Shown: one piece after another, positions 7,729 to 16,600 of the stretch
Layout of the letters: each line of letters opens with the position of its first letter
Position numbering within the stretch: position 1 is the first letter of the stretch
Source: Candidatus Zixiibacteriota bacterium
GTDB lineage: Bacteria > Zixibacteria > MSB-5A5 > DG-27
DNA length: 44,288 nt
Assembly: GCA_030605835.1 (NCBI GenBank)
Contig: JAUWHO010000038.1
Span: 1 to 44,288, forward strand
Reading direction: 5' to 3'
The notes under the pieces: model-generated
What the model saw: the letters and a program-made list of their open reading frames with translations, nothing else
Databases searched by the model: none
What the model was told of the DNA's origin: nothing
Made by a program: the position numbers and the translations under genes

Positions 7729-9601
7729 GCCGGCCTTCTCCCTCTCCTTCCTCCCCGGGGCCGGAGGAGAGCGTCTCTGTCAACTTTCCGCATTTGAACA
7801 TGGCTTTGCCGAAGTATGGATTCTCAACTTCGGGCTTGTTCTGCAGCCAGTCGGCGCCCTGCCCCTCGAAGGCCATAGAGCAGTGGAAGCGGAGGAGCGC
7901 CTCTCTGCCGCCGGGGCCGAACTTCCTTGCAGTTGCGATCAGGGACTCCGAGAGGGAGGCGAATCCCGAACGGGCGGCGGCGATATCCTCGGCAACGGCC
8001 ACCTCGCCGGCGGCCTTTTTCAGAGCCTTATATTGTCTCATCCATGCTGTATGGGTAACCCCCTTCAACAGTTCCATATCCACAGCATCGAGAGCGTTCA
8101 CTGCTTGCTTGGCCCCCTCCTGGGCATCCTTCAATCGATCTTGACTTAAGCCCTGTTGAACTTTGAAGTAAGTTGAGAAAACCGGGCCTAACTCGGTTTT
8201 GAATCTGTCGGGAGCTTCAAAAACTCCGGCTCTTGCCTCTTCGACTTTTTTGGTGGGAGTTGTCTGAGTCCCGCCATGTTGATGCCCCGGCGGTGTGCCG
8301 CCCCCCTGGGGATTCATCATGCTGGGCCGGGCCTCGATCTGAAGGGCGCTGTCGATCTTGAAATTTCCGTGAACCACTACTCGTTCCCCCTCGCTCAGCC
8401 CGGATTTAACCACGTAGTAGTCTCCAGCCCTCGGCCCCAACTGCACAATTCTGCCCTCATAGGTAGGGCGCTCCATCTCCGGAACTTCGACGTAGACAAC
8501 GGCACGCTTGCCGGTAATGAGAGGTGCGGTTGCTGGAATCACCAGTGGTCGGTCCTCTCCTCCTTCAGAAAGGTTGGCTTTTAGCTGGGCACGTATGAAC
8601 ATGCCGGGTTTCAATCTCCCTTGAACGTTGGGGACCTCCACCCGAACCCCCACGGTGCGCGTCTTCTCGTTTAAGAAAGGGTCTACGAAGACGATACGCC
8701 CTTTAAATGTCTCACCGGGATAGGCCTCGGCTCTAAATTCGATCTCCTGACCATGGCGAATCCAGACGAGATCCGACTCGTAGGCCTCCAACAGAGCCCA
8801 TACTAAAGAGAGGTCTGCTATACTGTAGATGCGGGTGCCGGTTTTGACATACATCCCTTCGAAGCCATTCTTTTCGATGACCGTCCCGCCTATGGGACTA
8901 TGAATGGTCATATGATCATCGGTCGTTCCCCTCTCTTTGATTTCAGCGATTTGAGCTGGTGAGATCCCTGCAAGGCGCAGCTTTTCTTCCGCGGACTTCA
9001 GGGTAGCTTCCGCCATCTCCTTTGACAGTGCATCGGCACTCCCTCTGAGTTGTTCTCTCATCTTGAGGGCCTGGAGGTACTCCTCCTGGCTGGAGAGAAG
9101 CTCAGGACTGTAGATGTAGACCATAGGAGCGCCCCGGTCCACCTGCACACCGGTGAAATTGTAATAGAGACGGTCGATACGGCCCGGCACCCAGGAGGCG
9201 AGGTGAAATACCCGGCTCTCATCGTAGTCAATCTTTCCGACCATCCTTATGCTTTTGACGACGCGCTTGCGAACAACTGCTGCGGTCTGGATTTCCGCCA
9301 GCTCTTTGGCTGCCTCTGACATGGTCAGTCGCCGGGGGTGCTCTTCCCCCAGATCTTCCCCCTTCACCGGAACCAGGTCCATGAAACAGATCGGGCATTG
9401 ACCCGGCTCCGGCAATCTGATCTGCGGATGCATGGAGCAGGTCCAGATCGCCGGCTCGGTTTCACCCGCCTCCAGAGGGGATGCCAGTTGCTCGCCGGTG
9501 GACAACTCTTGGGGGGTCGGCTTCAACATGTAGCCGAGTAGAAAAGCGAACAACACCAGCAGGGGTATCAATATCTTTCTTAGTTTGATTGAGAGTTTCA
9601 T
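7721..9601 (-). CDS. cusB: CusB-like periplasmic adaptor with metal-binding domain and DUF3347
   Basis: 626 residues. Membrane-fusion protein linking the inner-membrane pump and the outer-membrane channel. Residues 8-25 are a hydrophobic anchor or signal. Residues 52-78 form a heavy-metal-binding domain with CSMHP (Cys55, Met57, His58) and CPICFMDL (Cys69, Cys72, Met74), a standard N-terminal unit of Cu/Ag adaptors. The adaptor core (HlyD-type hairpin, lipoyl and barrel parts) spans about 95-440, with VVHGNFKIDSALQIEA near its end. After a His/Gly-rich linker (GGGTPPGHQHGG), residues about 470-615 match DUF3347, including FHCSMAF and NPYFGKAMFKCG. That domain is often fused or linked to copper systems. 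AGGAGG lies upstream of the ATG, 12 bases after the TolC-like gene; the 3' end overlaps the pump gene by 8 bases. Confidence 0.92.
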   Translation of the reverse strand: MKLSIKLRKILIPLLVLFAFLLGYMLKPTPQELSTGEQLASPLEAGETEPAIWTCSMHPQIRLPEPGQCPICFMDLVPVKGEDLGEEHPRRLTMSEAAKELAEIQTAAVVRKRVVKSIRMVGKIDYDESRVFHLASWVPGRIDRLYYNFTGVQVDRGAPMVYIYSPELLSSQEEYLQALKMREQLRGSADALSKEMAEATLKSAEEKLRLAGISPAQIAEIKERGTTDDHMTIHSPIGGTVIEKNGFEGMYVKTGTRIYSIADLSLVWALLEAYESDLVWIRHGQEIEFRAEAYPGETFKGRIVFVDPFLNEKTRTVGVRVEVPNVQGRLKPGMFIRAQLKANLSEGGEDRPLVIPATAPLITGKRAVVYVEVPEMERPTYEGRIVQLGPRAGDYYVVKSGLSEGERVVVHGNFKIDSALQIEARPSMMNPQGGGTPPGHQHGGTQTTPTKKVEEARAGVFEAPDRFKTELGPVFSTYFKVQQGLSQDRLKDAQEGAKQAVNALDAVDMELLKGVTHTAWMRQYKALKKAAGEVAVAEDIAAARSGFASLSESLIATARKFGPGGREALLRFHCSMAFEGQGADWLQNKPEVENPYFGKAMFKCGKLTETLSSGPGEEGEGEGRHE

Positions 9602-9613
9602 GATCAGATCCTC

Positions 9614-10975
9614 CTATTTGGATTTGCTTTCAGGTAGCTTAGCTCCGACTATCTCTTCGAGCCCAGCCAGATTTTGCTGAAAGTCCGCCTGTGCTCTCTC
9701 ATACGCAAGTTGGAAGTGAAGAAGCATGCGTTGAGAATCGATCAGATTCAAAAAGTCGGTCTTATCGGCCTTGTAGCTTTCTTCGCTCACCCGAAGCGAT
9801 TGCTCCGCTCTGGGTATGAGACTCTCTTTGTAGAGAATGATCTGTCGCTGGGCGGTATTGATTCTAAAATAGCTGTCTTTGACCTCGAAAAGGAGCATGT
9901 TTTCTCTATCGCTGTAGGCGAATCGTTCGGATAGGGTTTTTGTTTCGGCTTCGCTGACGCCGGCTCTTTTCTTGCCCCACCAGATTGGCAAACTCATTGA
10001 GAACATCACAGACCAAGCATCCAGACCCTCCTGGGGAGCCATGGGGGCCCCCAGATCGATCTGTTGGTATTGAACGCCCACGGCGAAATCTGGGAAGTAG
10101 TCGAGCTTTGCGAGCTTCAGCTCACCTTCTGCCTTCTCGATCAGTTGCCGGTGGAGACTCAGCTCAGGAGAAGAAGCTTTTGCCAGCTTATAAAGACTAT
10201 CAAGGTCAAGAGTAAGCGTTTCAAACTCGCTTCCCTCGGGGTCTCCCAATGGTGCCTCCGGCGAGCGACCAAGCAGGGCATTTAGCTTCGCCTCCACGGT
10301 GGTCTTCATCTCCAGGAAGGTGTCAAGGTCGTTTTGCAGTTTTGATATCTCCACCTGGGCCTTCAGCACATCCTGCTGCGGAACTTTGCCGGTTGCATAC
10401 TTTATCTGAGCTACCTTCTCCAGCTGTTTCAGCAGGCCCACGTTCGACCTCGTGATGGTGATGGCCTTTGTGATCCAGTAGAGTTCGAAATAGGTCTGCT
10501 TCACCCTGGAGGTTACCACAAGCCGAGTAGACTCATATCTCTCCTCGAAGACCCCTGCTTTCGACTGAGCGATCTTTGATTTGGTCTTCAGTTTGCCAAG
10601 CCACGGAAGCCTCTGAGAGAGCGTAATCCCTCCCCGGATGGGGCCATTTCTGGTCTCAATCTGTTCCCCAAAGTAGGTCACACCGACTGCCGGGTCCGGG
10701 AGACTGGAGACCACCTTCGGCCTACTTAAAGCTGCCTCCCAGCGAGACTTGGCAGCTGCGATCTGGGGGTTCGCCGCAAGAGCGTAAGCGACCGTCTCTT
10801 CGAGCGACAACAGAGAGTCAACCTCTCCCAGGTCTGGCAGTTCCCCTTTTGCACTCTGATCTGCCTGCTCACTCGAGGCCAGATCTGCACCGTAGTAATA
10901 GTCACGTCTCGAAGTGGCGCAGACCAGGGCGGGGAGTGCCACGATAAGCACTGTTACGAAAAGCAAATTCTTCAT
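9614..10975 (-). CDS. cusC: TolC-family outer-membrane efflux channel (CusC-like)
   Basis: 453 residues. The signal peptide ends about VCATS. Two repeats of the OEP fold are visible: SLEETVAYALAANPQIAAAKSRWEAAL (about 57-83), and TLDLDSLYKLAKASSPELSLHRQLIEKAEGELKLAKLDYFPDFAVGVQYQQ in the second half. PDPAVGVTYFG and FPDFAVGVQY are typical strand segments. Length and helix pattern fit the family. AGGAGG is seven bases upstream of the ATG, so the start is secure. It is the first of three channel/adaptor/pump genes on this strand, and its role follows from that context: exit duct for the CusBA-type complex. It lies 120 bases downstream of a Cys-rich exported protein and may be cotranscribed with it. 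Confidence 0.92.
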   Translation of the reverse strand: MKNLLFVTVLIVALPALVCATSRRDYYYGADLASSEQADQSAKGELPDLGEVDSLLSLEETVAYALAANPQIAAAKSRWEAALSRPKVVSSLPDPAVGVTYFGEQIETRNGPIRGGITLSQRLPWLGKLKTKSKIAQSKAGVFEERYESTRLVVTSRVKQTYFELYWITKAITITRSNVGLLKQLEKVAQIKYATGKVPQQDVLKAQVEISKLQNDLDTFLEMKTTVEAKLNALLGRSPEAPLGDPEGSEFETLTLDLDSLYKLAKASSPELSLHRQLIEKAEGELKLAKLDYFPDFAVGVQYQQIDLGAPMAPQEGLDAWSVMFSMSLPIWWGKKRAGVSEAETKTLSERFAYSDRENMLLFEVKDSYFRINTAQRQIILYKESLIPRAEQSLRVSEESYKADKTDFLNLIDSQRMLLHFQLAYERAQADFQQNLAGLEEIVGAKLPESKSK

Positions 10976-11095
10976 TTATGACCTCCTAAATCCTTCAAGC
11001 TACGAGTAGCTTACAAGCCTAGACGCAACCCGAATACCTGCGACTGTCAGGGCCGCCTGACATCCTAACAGCATTGCGGATGCGGGTTTCTGGAT

Positions 11096-11437
11096 TTAAG
11101 CTAAGGACTTAGGAGGATGATCAATTAGAGAGGGGAGGAGTGTTACCCTCTGGTGGGAAGGAAAAGGTTTGTAAATGGACAGATCAAAAGCTAACCATAC
11201 TTGGCCTGAATCTAAAATGGCCAGCGACGAATTGCCTGTGCAGAAAAAGGGCTTGCAGCCTTGAGATTCAGAGTCATTCTCAGTCTGGTCAGTGCAATCA
11301 CAGTTGTCTCCACAGCAATCCATCCTGCAAGAGTACGCGGCACGATCCGACAAGGCCTCCGCCACCGTCGCAACTGCGGGAGCAGCGTAAGGACTGAGAA
11401 TACAAAAGGCAATTATGTAAGCAAGTACGTGTCTCAT
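11096..11437 (-). CDS. Small Cys-rich exported protein heading the metal-efflux operon
   Basis: 113 residues from the ATG at 11437; a TTG two codons upstream is the alternative. Neither has a strong ribosome site. Residues 1-23 form a signal peptide (AYIIAFCILSPYAAPAVA). The mature N-terminus holds CRMDCCGDNCDC (Cys37, 41, 42, 46, 48), followed by an acidic linker and CKPFFC (Cys61, 66). That makes seven cysteines in 30 residues, with a nearby Met. I know no exact family name. Such short exported Cys-rich ORFs beside cus-type operons are plausible periplasmic metal chaperones or scavengers. Position on the same strand as, and directly before, the TolC-like gene supports a metal role. Function is inferred. 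Confidence 0.6.
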   Translation of the reverse strand: MRHVLAYIIAFCILSPYAAPAVATVAEALSDRAAYSCRMDCCGDNCDCTDQTENDSESQGCKPFFCTGNSSLAILDSGQVWLAFDLSIYKPFPSHQRVTLLPSLIDHPPKSLA

Positions 11438-11672
11438 TACCAAGCTGCAATCTCTCGTTTAGCTGTTCAACGCAAAAAGCATCCAAGAGTTCCCGGCAGA
11501 AGAGAAAAATACTAAATCGGCCACATTAACCACTCCGAACCGAATCTGACCTACCCTCGCCAAGCTGCCTCGTATGCCACCGCAGCGCGTCAGGCAGCCA
11601 GAAAGTTGAAGGTCACGGAGGTGGGCCCTAAGCGGCATTCAGGCAGTAGGACTTTCTAGCACTGGTTTCTAG

Positions 11673-11708
11673 TTACCCAGCTTGTGAAATCGTCTCGTCG
11701 GCCCCGCC
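11673..11708 (+). repeat. Dispersed intergenic repeat, module B copy 2
   Basis: TTACCCAGCTTGTGAAAT followed by CGTCTCGTCGGCCCCGCC. The last part is identical to copy B1 over GAAATCGTCTCGTCGGCCCC. A terminator-like hairpin starts ten bases later. Unlike the other copies, no plus-strand gene lies directly upstream. Confidence 0.65.
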
Positions 11709-11717
11709 ATAACCCTG

Positions 11718-11752
11718 GACCTCCCCGCAAGGGAGGTCTACTATTTTGATCT
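11718..11752 (+). terminator. Hairpin with T-rich tail after repeat B2
   Basis: GACCTCCC (11718-11725), loop CGCAA, and GGGAGGTC (11731-11738) form a perfect eight-pair stem, followed by TACTATTTTGATCTT. The shape is that of a rho-independent terminator on the plus strand. No gene is found upstream on that strand, so it may mark the end of a lost gene, a small RNA, or shield the downstream lipoprotein gene. Confidence 0.5.
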
Positions 11753-11848
11753 TAGGGGTAATCGTTATATCTTTCACCTGAATAAATCTAAAGTGGGCAG
11801 GAGAATATGGTTTCCACCCCAGTCATGCCAATGAAAGGAACAGATAAG

Positions 11849-12379
11849 ATGAGAAACCGATGGATCGTTCTTGGGGTGCTCATGCTCTCTGTAATTGCCA
11901 TCTTGATTGGCTGTTCGGAAGAGTTCAGGGTCAAGCAGCTGGAGGAACAAAACAAAGCGGTGGTGCGCCACGTGCACGAAGAGATAGCAAGGGGAAACGT
12001 TGCAGTGTTCGATGAGGTGCTTACATCTAATTATATCCGACATTGTCAGGCTATGCCCCCCGGTCTTCAGGAGCTGCACGGGACCGAGCAGTTTAAAACA
12101 TTTATCAAGGAGTTCTTGGAAGCTGTTCCAGACTGCCATGACACGATTGATCTTATGATTGCGGAGGGGGACAAGGTAGCTTACATCACTACGATGACCG
12201 GCACCCAAACAGGACCGATGGGTGACCTTCCAGCCAGCGGGAAGAGCTTCACGTTGGTGAACCTCATCATTCATAGATTAGAAAACCGTAAGATTGCTGA
12301 AACCTGGGTAAGCTGGGACAACGTCGCGATGTTGACACAGTTGGGACATTTCCCTTCTCCAGCAGAAGACCAGCCTTAG
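11849..12379 (+). CDS. SnoaL-like (ester cyclase family) lipoprotein
   Basis: 176 residues from the ATG at 11849, preferred because AAAGGA lies nine bases upstream and translation then begins with a proper lipoprotein signal (MRNRW, hydrophobic core, L-I-G-Cys22). In-frame ATGs at 11807 and 11831 would add an atypical leader. The mature part has the cone-shaped SnoaL/NTF2-like pattern: a helical start (NKAVVRHVHEEIARGNVAVFDEVLTSNYIRH), then GTEQFKTFIKEFLEAVPD, and strands VAYITTMTGTQTGP and SFTLVNLIIHRLENRKIAETWVSWD. The ester-cyclase COG carries nearly the same layout (HEE..GN...D.VL...Y..H; W...D). Members lack one common reaction; an envelope lipid-anchored form has unknown substrate. Confidence 0.8.
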   Translation: MRNRWIVLGVLMLSVIAILIGCSEEFRVKQLEEQNKAVVRHVHEEIARGNVAVFDEVLTSNYIRHCQAMPPGLQELHGTEQFKTFIKEFLEAVPDCHDTIDLMIAEGDKVAYITTMTGTQTGPMGDLPASGKSFTLVNLIIHRLENRKIAETWVSWDNVAMLTQLGHFPSPAEDQP

Positions 12380-12704
12380 CTGTGGCCACAGCCCGTTCTC
12401 ACAAGGGTGTAAGATAACATTGCTTGTCAGACATACTTGACTGCCTTCCAACGAGTTCTGCCAACCACCACATAATGTAACCGCACGCTGAGTTCAAAGC
12501 CCACAAAAGTTTGCGGAGAGTGATATTGCCCCGTTTGTTTGTTAACTTACTGACTTACAGCTAATTAACATATATTTATGATAACACATATAGAATCTAA
12601 AGAATTTGGTGCAGTTGATTTAACTTGTAAATCCTAAGAATATCTCTTAAATTTCTACTGGAAATATCCTGAATGTTCTGAGGATGTATAGATAGGAGGA
12701 TAAA
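12380..12704. other. Intergenic region with repeat A1 and an AT-rich leader
   Basis: The first half carries repeat A1 (12491-12533). The second half, about 12535-12700, is strongly AT-rich with several TATA-like stretches and probably holds the promoter of the gene at 12705. No -35/-10 pair stands out. TAGGAGGAT just upstream of 12705 is the ribosome site. Confidence 0.4.
12491..12533 (+). repeat. Dispersed intergenic repeat, module A copy 1
   Basis: TTCAAAGCCCACAAAAGTT followed by TGCGGAGAGTGATATTGCC. It closely matches 13353-13398 and, less well, 17099-17142 and 19434-19475. It lies about 110 bases 3' of the SnoaL-like gene in the same orientation. Confidence 0.7.
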
Positions 12705-13196
12705 ATGTCAAGGAAATGTCATGCATTGTTGGGACTTGCTGTCCTCGCTCTCATTTTCATCTCGACACCAGCAATGGCGCAGAACCGGCCGATTCAGCTT
12801 GCATTGTTCACGCCGGTTCAAATTTTCCCGGAAGATGACGCCATTTCAGGTGTTCGACTCAACCTGATTTACGGACGGAATGTTTTTGTTACTGGTCTGG
12901 ATTTGGGGTTGGTTAACCATACTACTACAGACATATCTAAGGGAGTACAGCTTGGGATGGTAGGTTTGGTGGATTCCGACTTCGTGGGCTGGCAGCACAA
13001 CTCGGTAAATGTGACGAAGGGCAATTTCAAAGGATTCCAATGGGGAGCTGTAAACTACGCTAATTATGCGAATGGGTTCCAGCTTGGGGTTGTAAATTAT
13101 GCCGTGAGTATGAAAGGCCTGCAGATCGGGCTTGTGAACATCATCCGGCAGGGAGGTGCGTTTCCGGTCTTTCCCATCGTCAACTGGTCATTCTAG
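12705..13196 (+). CDS. Exported repeat protein, LA_2272-like surface family
   Basis: 163 residues with a signal peptide cleaved after AMA (about residue 25). The mature protein is built of short degenerate repeats of the form GxxxGxVNxA: SGVRLNLIYG, TGLDLGLVNHT, KGVQLGMVGLV, KGFQWGAVNYA, NGFQLGVVNYA, KGLQIGLVNII. This pattern is characteristic of the LA_2272/LA_2273 family named from Leptospira surface proteins. It probably forms a beta-solenoid or barrel-like sheet at the outer membrane. AGGAGGATAAA precedes the ATG. It is likely monocistronic, flanked by A repeats on both sides. Cellular role is not known; the family label is from recall of the repeat pattern. Confidence 0.8.
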   Translation: MSRKCHALLGLAVLALIFISTPAMAQNRPIQLALFTPVQIFPEDDAISGVRLNLIYGRNVFVTGLDLGLVNHTTTDISKGVQLGMVGLVDSDFVGWQHNSVNVTKGNFKGFQWGAVNYANYANGFQLGVVNYAVSMKGLQIGLVNIIRQGGAFPVFPIVNWSF

Positions 13197-13606
13197 CGAT
13201 CCACGGAAATGAGAATGACCATTTAAATAATCGTTAGTGTCAGGAAATCGCGTTCCGGGGGGCCATTAAGACAGAATCACTGCAGGTGCCAGCTTGTACG
13301 TCTTCAGACCAGCGAATTCCACCTTCTGTCTTGAAATTTATAAAAAACCTCACACTCAAAGCTCACAAAAATCTGCGGAGAGTGATATTGGCCCCGCCTC
13401 CCCGTATGCGGTTCTATGGTAATGGACTGTGGGTGGGAGTATCCTTCACTGTCGAACAAGCTGTAAGAACCCCTGAAGGTATTTTTTTAGATTTACTTTT
13501 GCCAAGTTTTTGATTATCTTTGTTTGCAATTCGGTCCAAGTCCTCTTAGGAAGAGTGCTTTGGGACATTCGGAATATCTCACCTCTCTTAGTGAAGGAGC
13601 TATAAA
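13197..13606. other. Intergenic region with repeat A2
   Basis: About 410 bases. It holds repeat A2 (13353-13398) and, further on, CCCCTGAAGGTATTTTTTTAG near 13471-13490, a T-run that could end a transcript although the stem is poor. TTGCCA occurs at 13499-13504 without a matching -10 at the right distance. An ORF at 13286-13513 runs through the repeat and is not considered a gene. Confidence 0.4.
13353..13398 (+). repeat. Dispersed intergenic repeat, module A copy 2
   Basis: ACTCAAAGCTCACAAAAA followed by TCTGCGGAGAGTGATATTGG and CCCCGCC. It is the fullest copy. It shares GCGGAGAGTGATATTG with A1 and CTCAAAGCTCACAAAA with A3. It lies about 155 bases 3' of the stop at 13196, in gene orientation. 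Confidence 0.7.
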
Positions 13607-16600
13607 ATGAGACATTTCATTTTACTCTTCGGGGTGGTTGTGACATTTGGACTCTCGTTGCTGGTAATGCCTTGTGCTTTAGCTACAGGAGGAGGGCAGG
13701 CAATCACCGTTACGATACCCGCGGGCAGCTACCAGATCACAGACACAGAACGCGGACAGGAAATCACTGTTGAGGATTTTGGATACCTGCTGGTACCAGG
13801 AAAACCAGCTCTCCCCTCTAAGATCTTCGCTATTGCGATTCCTCCAGGTGCTGAGGTTGTTGATGTCAGTTTTGATGCCGGCCGCGGTATTACGCTACCC
13901 GGAGTTTATGAAATAGCTCCGGCTCCCTTGCCGAGAGTGATTGGTCAGGAGGACCCTTTCATTTACGAGAAAGAAAAGCAGCTTTATCAGAAGAATTTTG
14001 AGTCTGTTTACGGTAGTGATGACCTATATCCTCAAGAGGTTGTAGAATTTGTACGTGCTGCCGGTTACAGGAAATACAACTTGGTGGATGTGAGAGTTGT
14101 GCCATTTACATATCGTCCCATATCTGGCAAGTTGGTTTGTTACCCCGAAATTGCTGTCCGAGTAAGCTACAGACCCTCAAGCAGACTAAGCGAGGCAATC
14201 GTTGACAACTTGGAGCGAACTGAGCGAATCGCGGAGGAGATCATAGTCAACTATGACCAAGCTATGAGCTGGTATCCACAGGAGATGCCAATGGTCAGCG
14301 ATCTTCACGACTTCGTAATCATTACCCTGAGCTCGTTGGCAGAATCGGTTGCTCCTCTGGTGGACTGGGAAACCACAAAGGGGAGAAACGTTGAAGTGGT
14401 GACCACCTCCTGGATTGATGCCAACTATAGTGGCTACGACCTGGCGGAGAAGATGAGAAACTTCCTCAGAGAGAAGCACCCCTCCAGTGAATGGGGCATT
14501 GAAGATGTGCTGCTTGTAGGTCATTACGATGATGTTCCGATGCGTCGCACATGGCAGGATGTTGGCTACGGAAAGCCGGAGACTGATTTTTACTATGCGG
14601 ACCTCTCCTTACCGGATGATCAATCCTGGGATATCGACCAAGATCATCTATATGGTGAGGATGCGGACATAAATGATTTCTATGCGGAGGTGAGCGTTGG
14701 TCGAATCCCCTGGAGTGATCCCGGTGTTGTGTTGAGTATTTGTGAAAAATCCGTTGCCTATGAGCAAAACGACGACCCGACATTTAAAAAGAACATACTC
14801 CTTCTGGGGGCTTTCTTCTGGGACGATGATCCTAACCCTCGTACTGATTGTGCCGTGCTCATGGAGGCAAAGGTCGATCAACCGTGGATGTCTGATTGGA
14901 CTATGACCCGGATGTACGAGCTGGGCTACTCCACATATCCAATGGACTACGACCTGAGGAACAGTAACGTGGTCTCGGTGTGGTCGTCCGGCACCTATGC
15001 TTTTGTGAACTGGGCCGGCCACGGAAGCCCGTATTCCAGCCATAGATATCACGATACCGGGGAGGCTTTCATCCATTCGAGCAACTGTCCGCAGCTCAAC
15101 GACGATTATCCCGCAATTATTTTTGCGGATGCTTGCAGCAATTCAGATACCGATTATTTGAATATCGGACAGGCAATGATGCGGCAAGGGGCGGTGGGTT
15201 TTTGGGGGGCTACTAAAGTCGCCTATGGATGTCCAGGCTGGACCGGTCCGCTCGACGGCTCCAGTCAGTCTTTAGACTACTTCTTCACAACGTATGTCAC
15301 CTCAGGCGAATATAGTCAGGGTGGGGCTCATCAAAGGGCCTTGCGGGATATGTACCTGTATGGGCTATGGTATAATGTCAAGTATGAAACGTTTGAGTGG
15401 GGAGCGCTTTGGGGTAATCCGGATCTGGGGATGGCTCCTCCGGTGCCTCGGCCGTTGGTCATTCTCTTACCCGATGGCTTGCCTGAGTACCTCGAGCCAG
15501 GTGTCCCCACCACTTTTATAGTTCGGATCGAGAACGGCGGCCAGAATTATGTTGCCGGCACCGGGAGGCTCCACTATCGCTATGACGGTGGTGATTTCTT
15601 GACCTCCGAGTTGACCTCCATCGGAAAGGGCCTCTACGAGGCCACCCTCCCGCCCGCGGGTTGTGATGCCGTCCCGGAGTTTTACATCAGTGCCATGGGA
15701 GACGGGGGATCCACGGTACTGAGTCCGCCGGATGCGCCCAATTCAGTTTACACCGCATTGGTCGGGACCGTAACCATAGTCATGGAGGACAATTTCGAAA
15801 CCCATCAAGGCTGGACCGTCTCCGGCGATGCCCTCGACGGTCACTGGGAACGAGGTGTGCCCGTAGGCGGTGGTGGGCGAGGTGATCCGCCGAGGGATTT
15901 CGATGGCTCCGGGCGATGTTATCTTACCGGCAATGAAGTCGGAGACTCCGATGTTGACGGTGGGTACACCTACCTGACCTCTCCGACCATCGACCTCTGC
16001 GAGATTGAAGACCCTCAAGTCGAGTACGCCTTGTGGTACACCAACAATGTGGGCAACGCTCCCAACAATGATCTGTTCAAGACCTATATCTCCAGCGATA
16101 ACGGCGCAAGCTGGGTTTTGGCTGAGACGATCGGCCCCGCGAGCATCGGCGGTTGGGCAGAGCATTCGTTTAATGTCACCGACTTTGTGACCCCCACTGA
16201 GCAGACTAAGGTCCGCTTTGAGGCCTCAGATCTTGACAGCGCATCCGTCGTTGAAGCTGGGATTGATGCTTTTAGGGTAGTGATAGTGGAATGCGATGAG
16301 CTCCCCACAGTCTCCATCGACATAATCCCCGACAACCCGCCGATTGTGGTGCCTCCGGGAGGATACTTCACCTATACCGGTGTTGTCACCAACAACACCT
16401 CCACTTCCCAGAGGGTCGATCTCTGGGTGATGGTCACCTTGCCCAATGGTGATCCGTACGGGCCGGTCAAGCAGTTCAGCAATGTGCCTCTTGGGCCCAA
16501 CCAGACCAGAACCCAGACCGAGATCCGGCAAAACGTTTCCAGCCTTGCGCCTCCGGGAGATTACGTCTACACCGCCTACTGCGGCGAGTATCCCTCCAAT

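Larger units (their letters stand above)
11438..11848. other. Intergenic region between divergent metal-efflux and SnoaL-like genes
   Basis: About 410 bases with no convincing gene. It should contain the efflux promoter on the minus strand, but I see no strong -35/-10 pair. It carries repeat B2 (11673-11708) and a strong hairpin (11718-11738), described separately. A segment around 11590-11625 reads AGAAAGTTGAAGGTCACGG, possibly a decayed module A, but the match is too weak to call. Confidence 0.4.

Noticed and set aside
13286-13513. A 75-codon frame upstream of the C25 peptidase
   Set aside because: It translates the A2 repeat itself and has no ribosome site.
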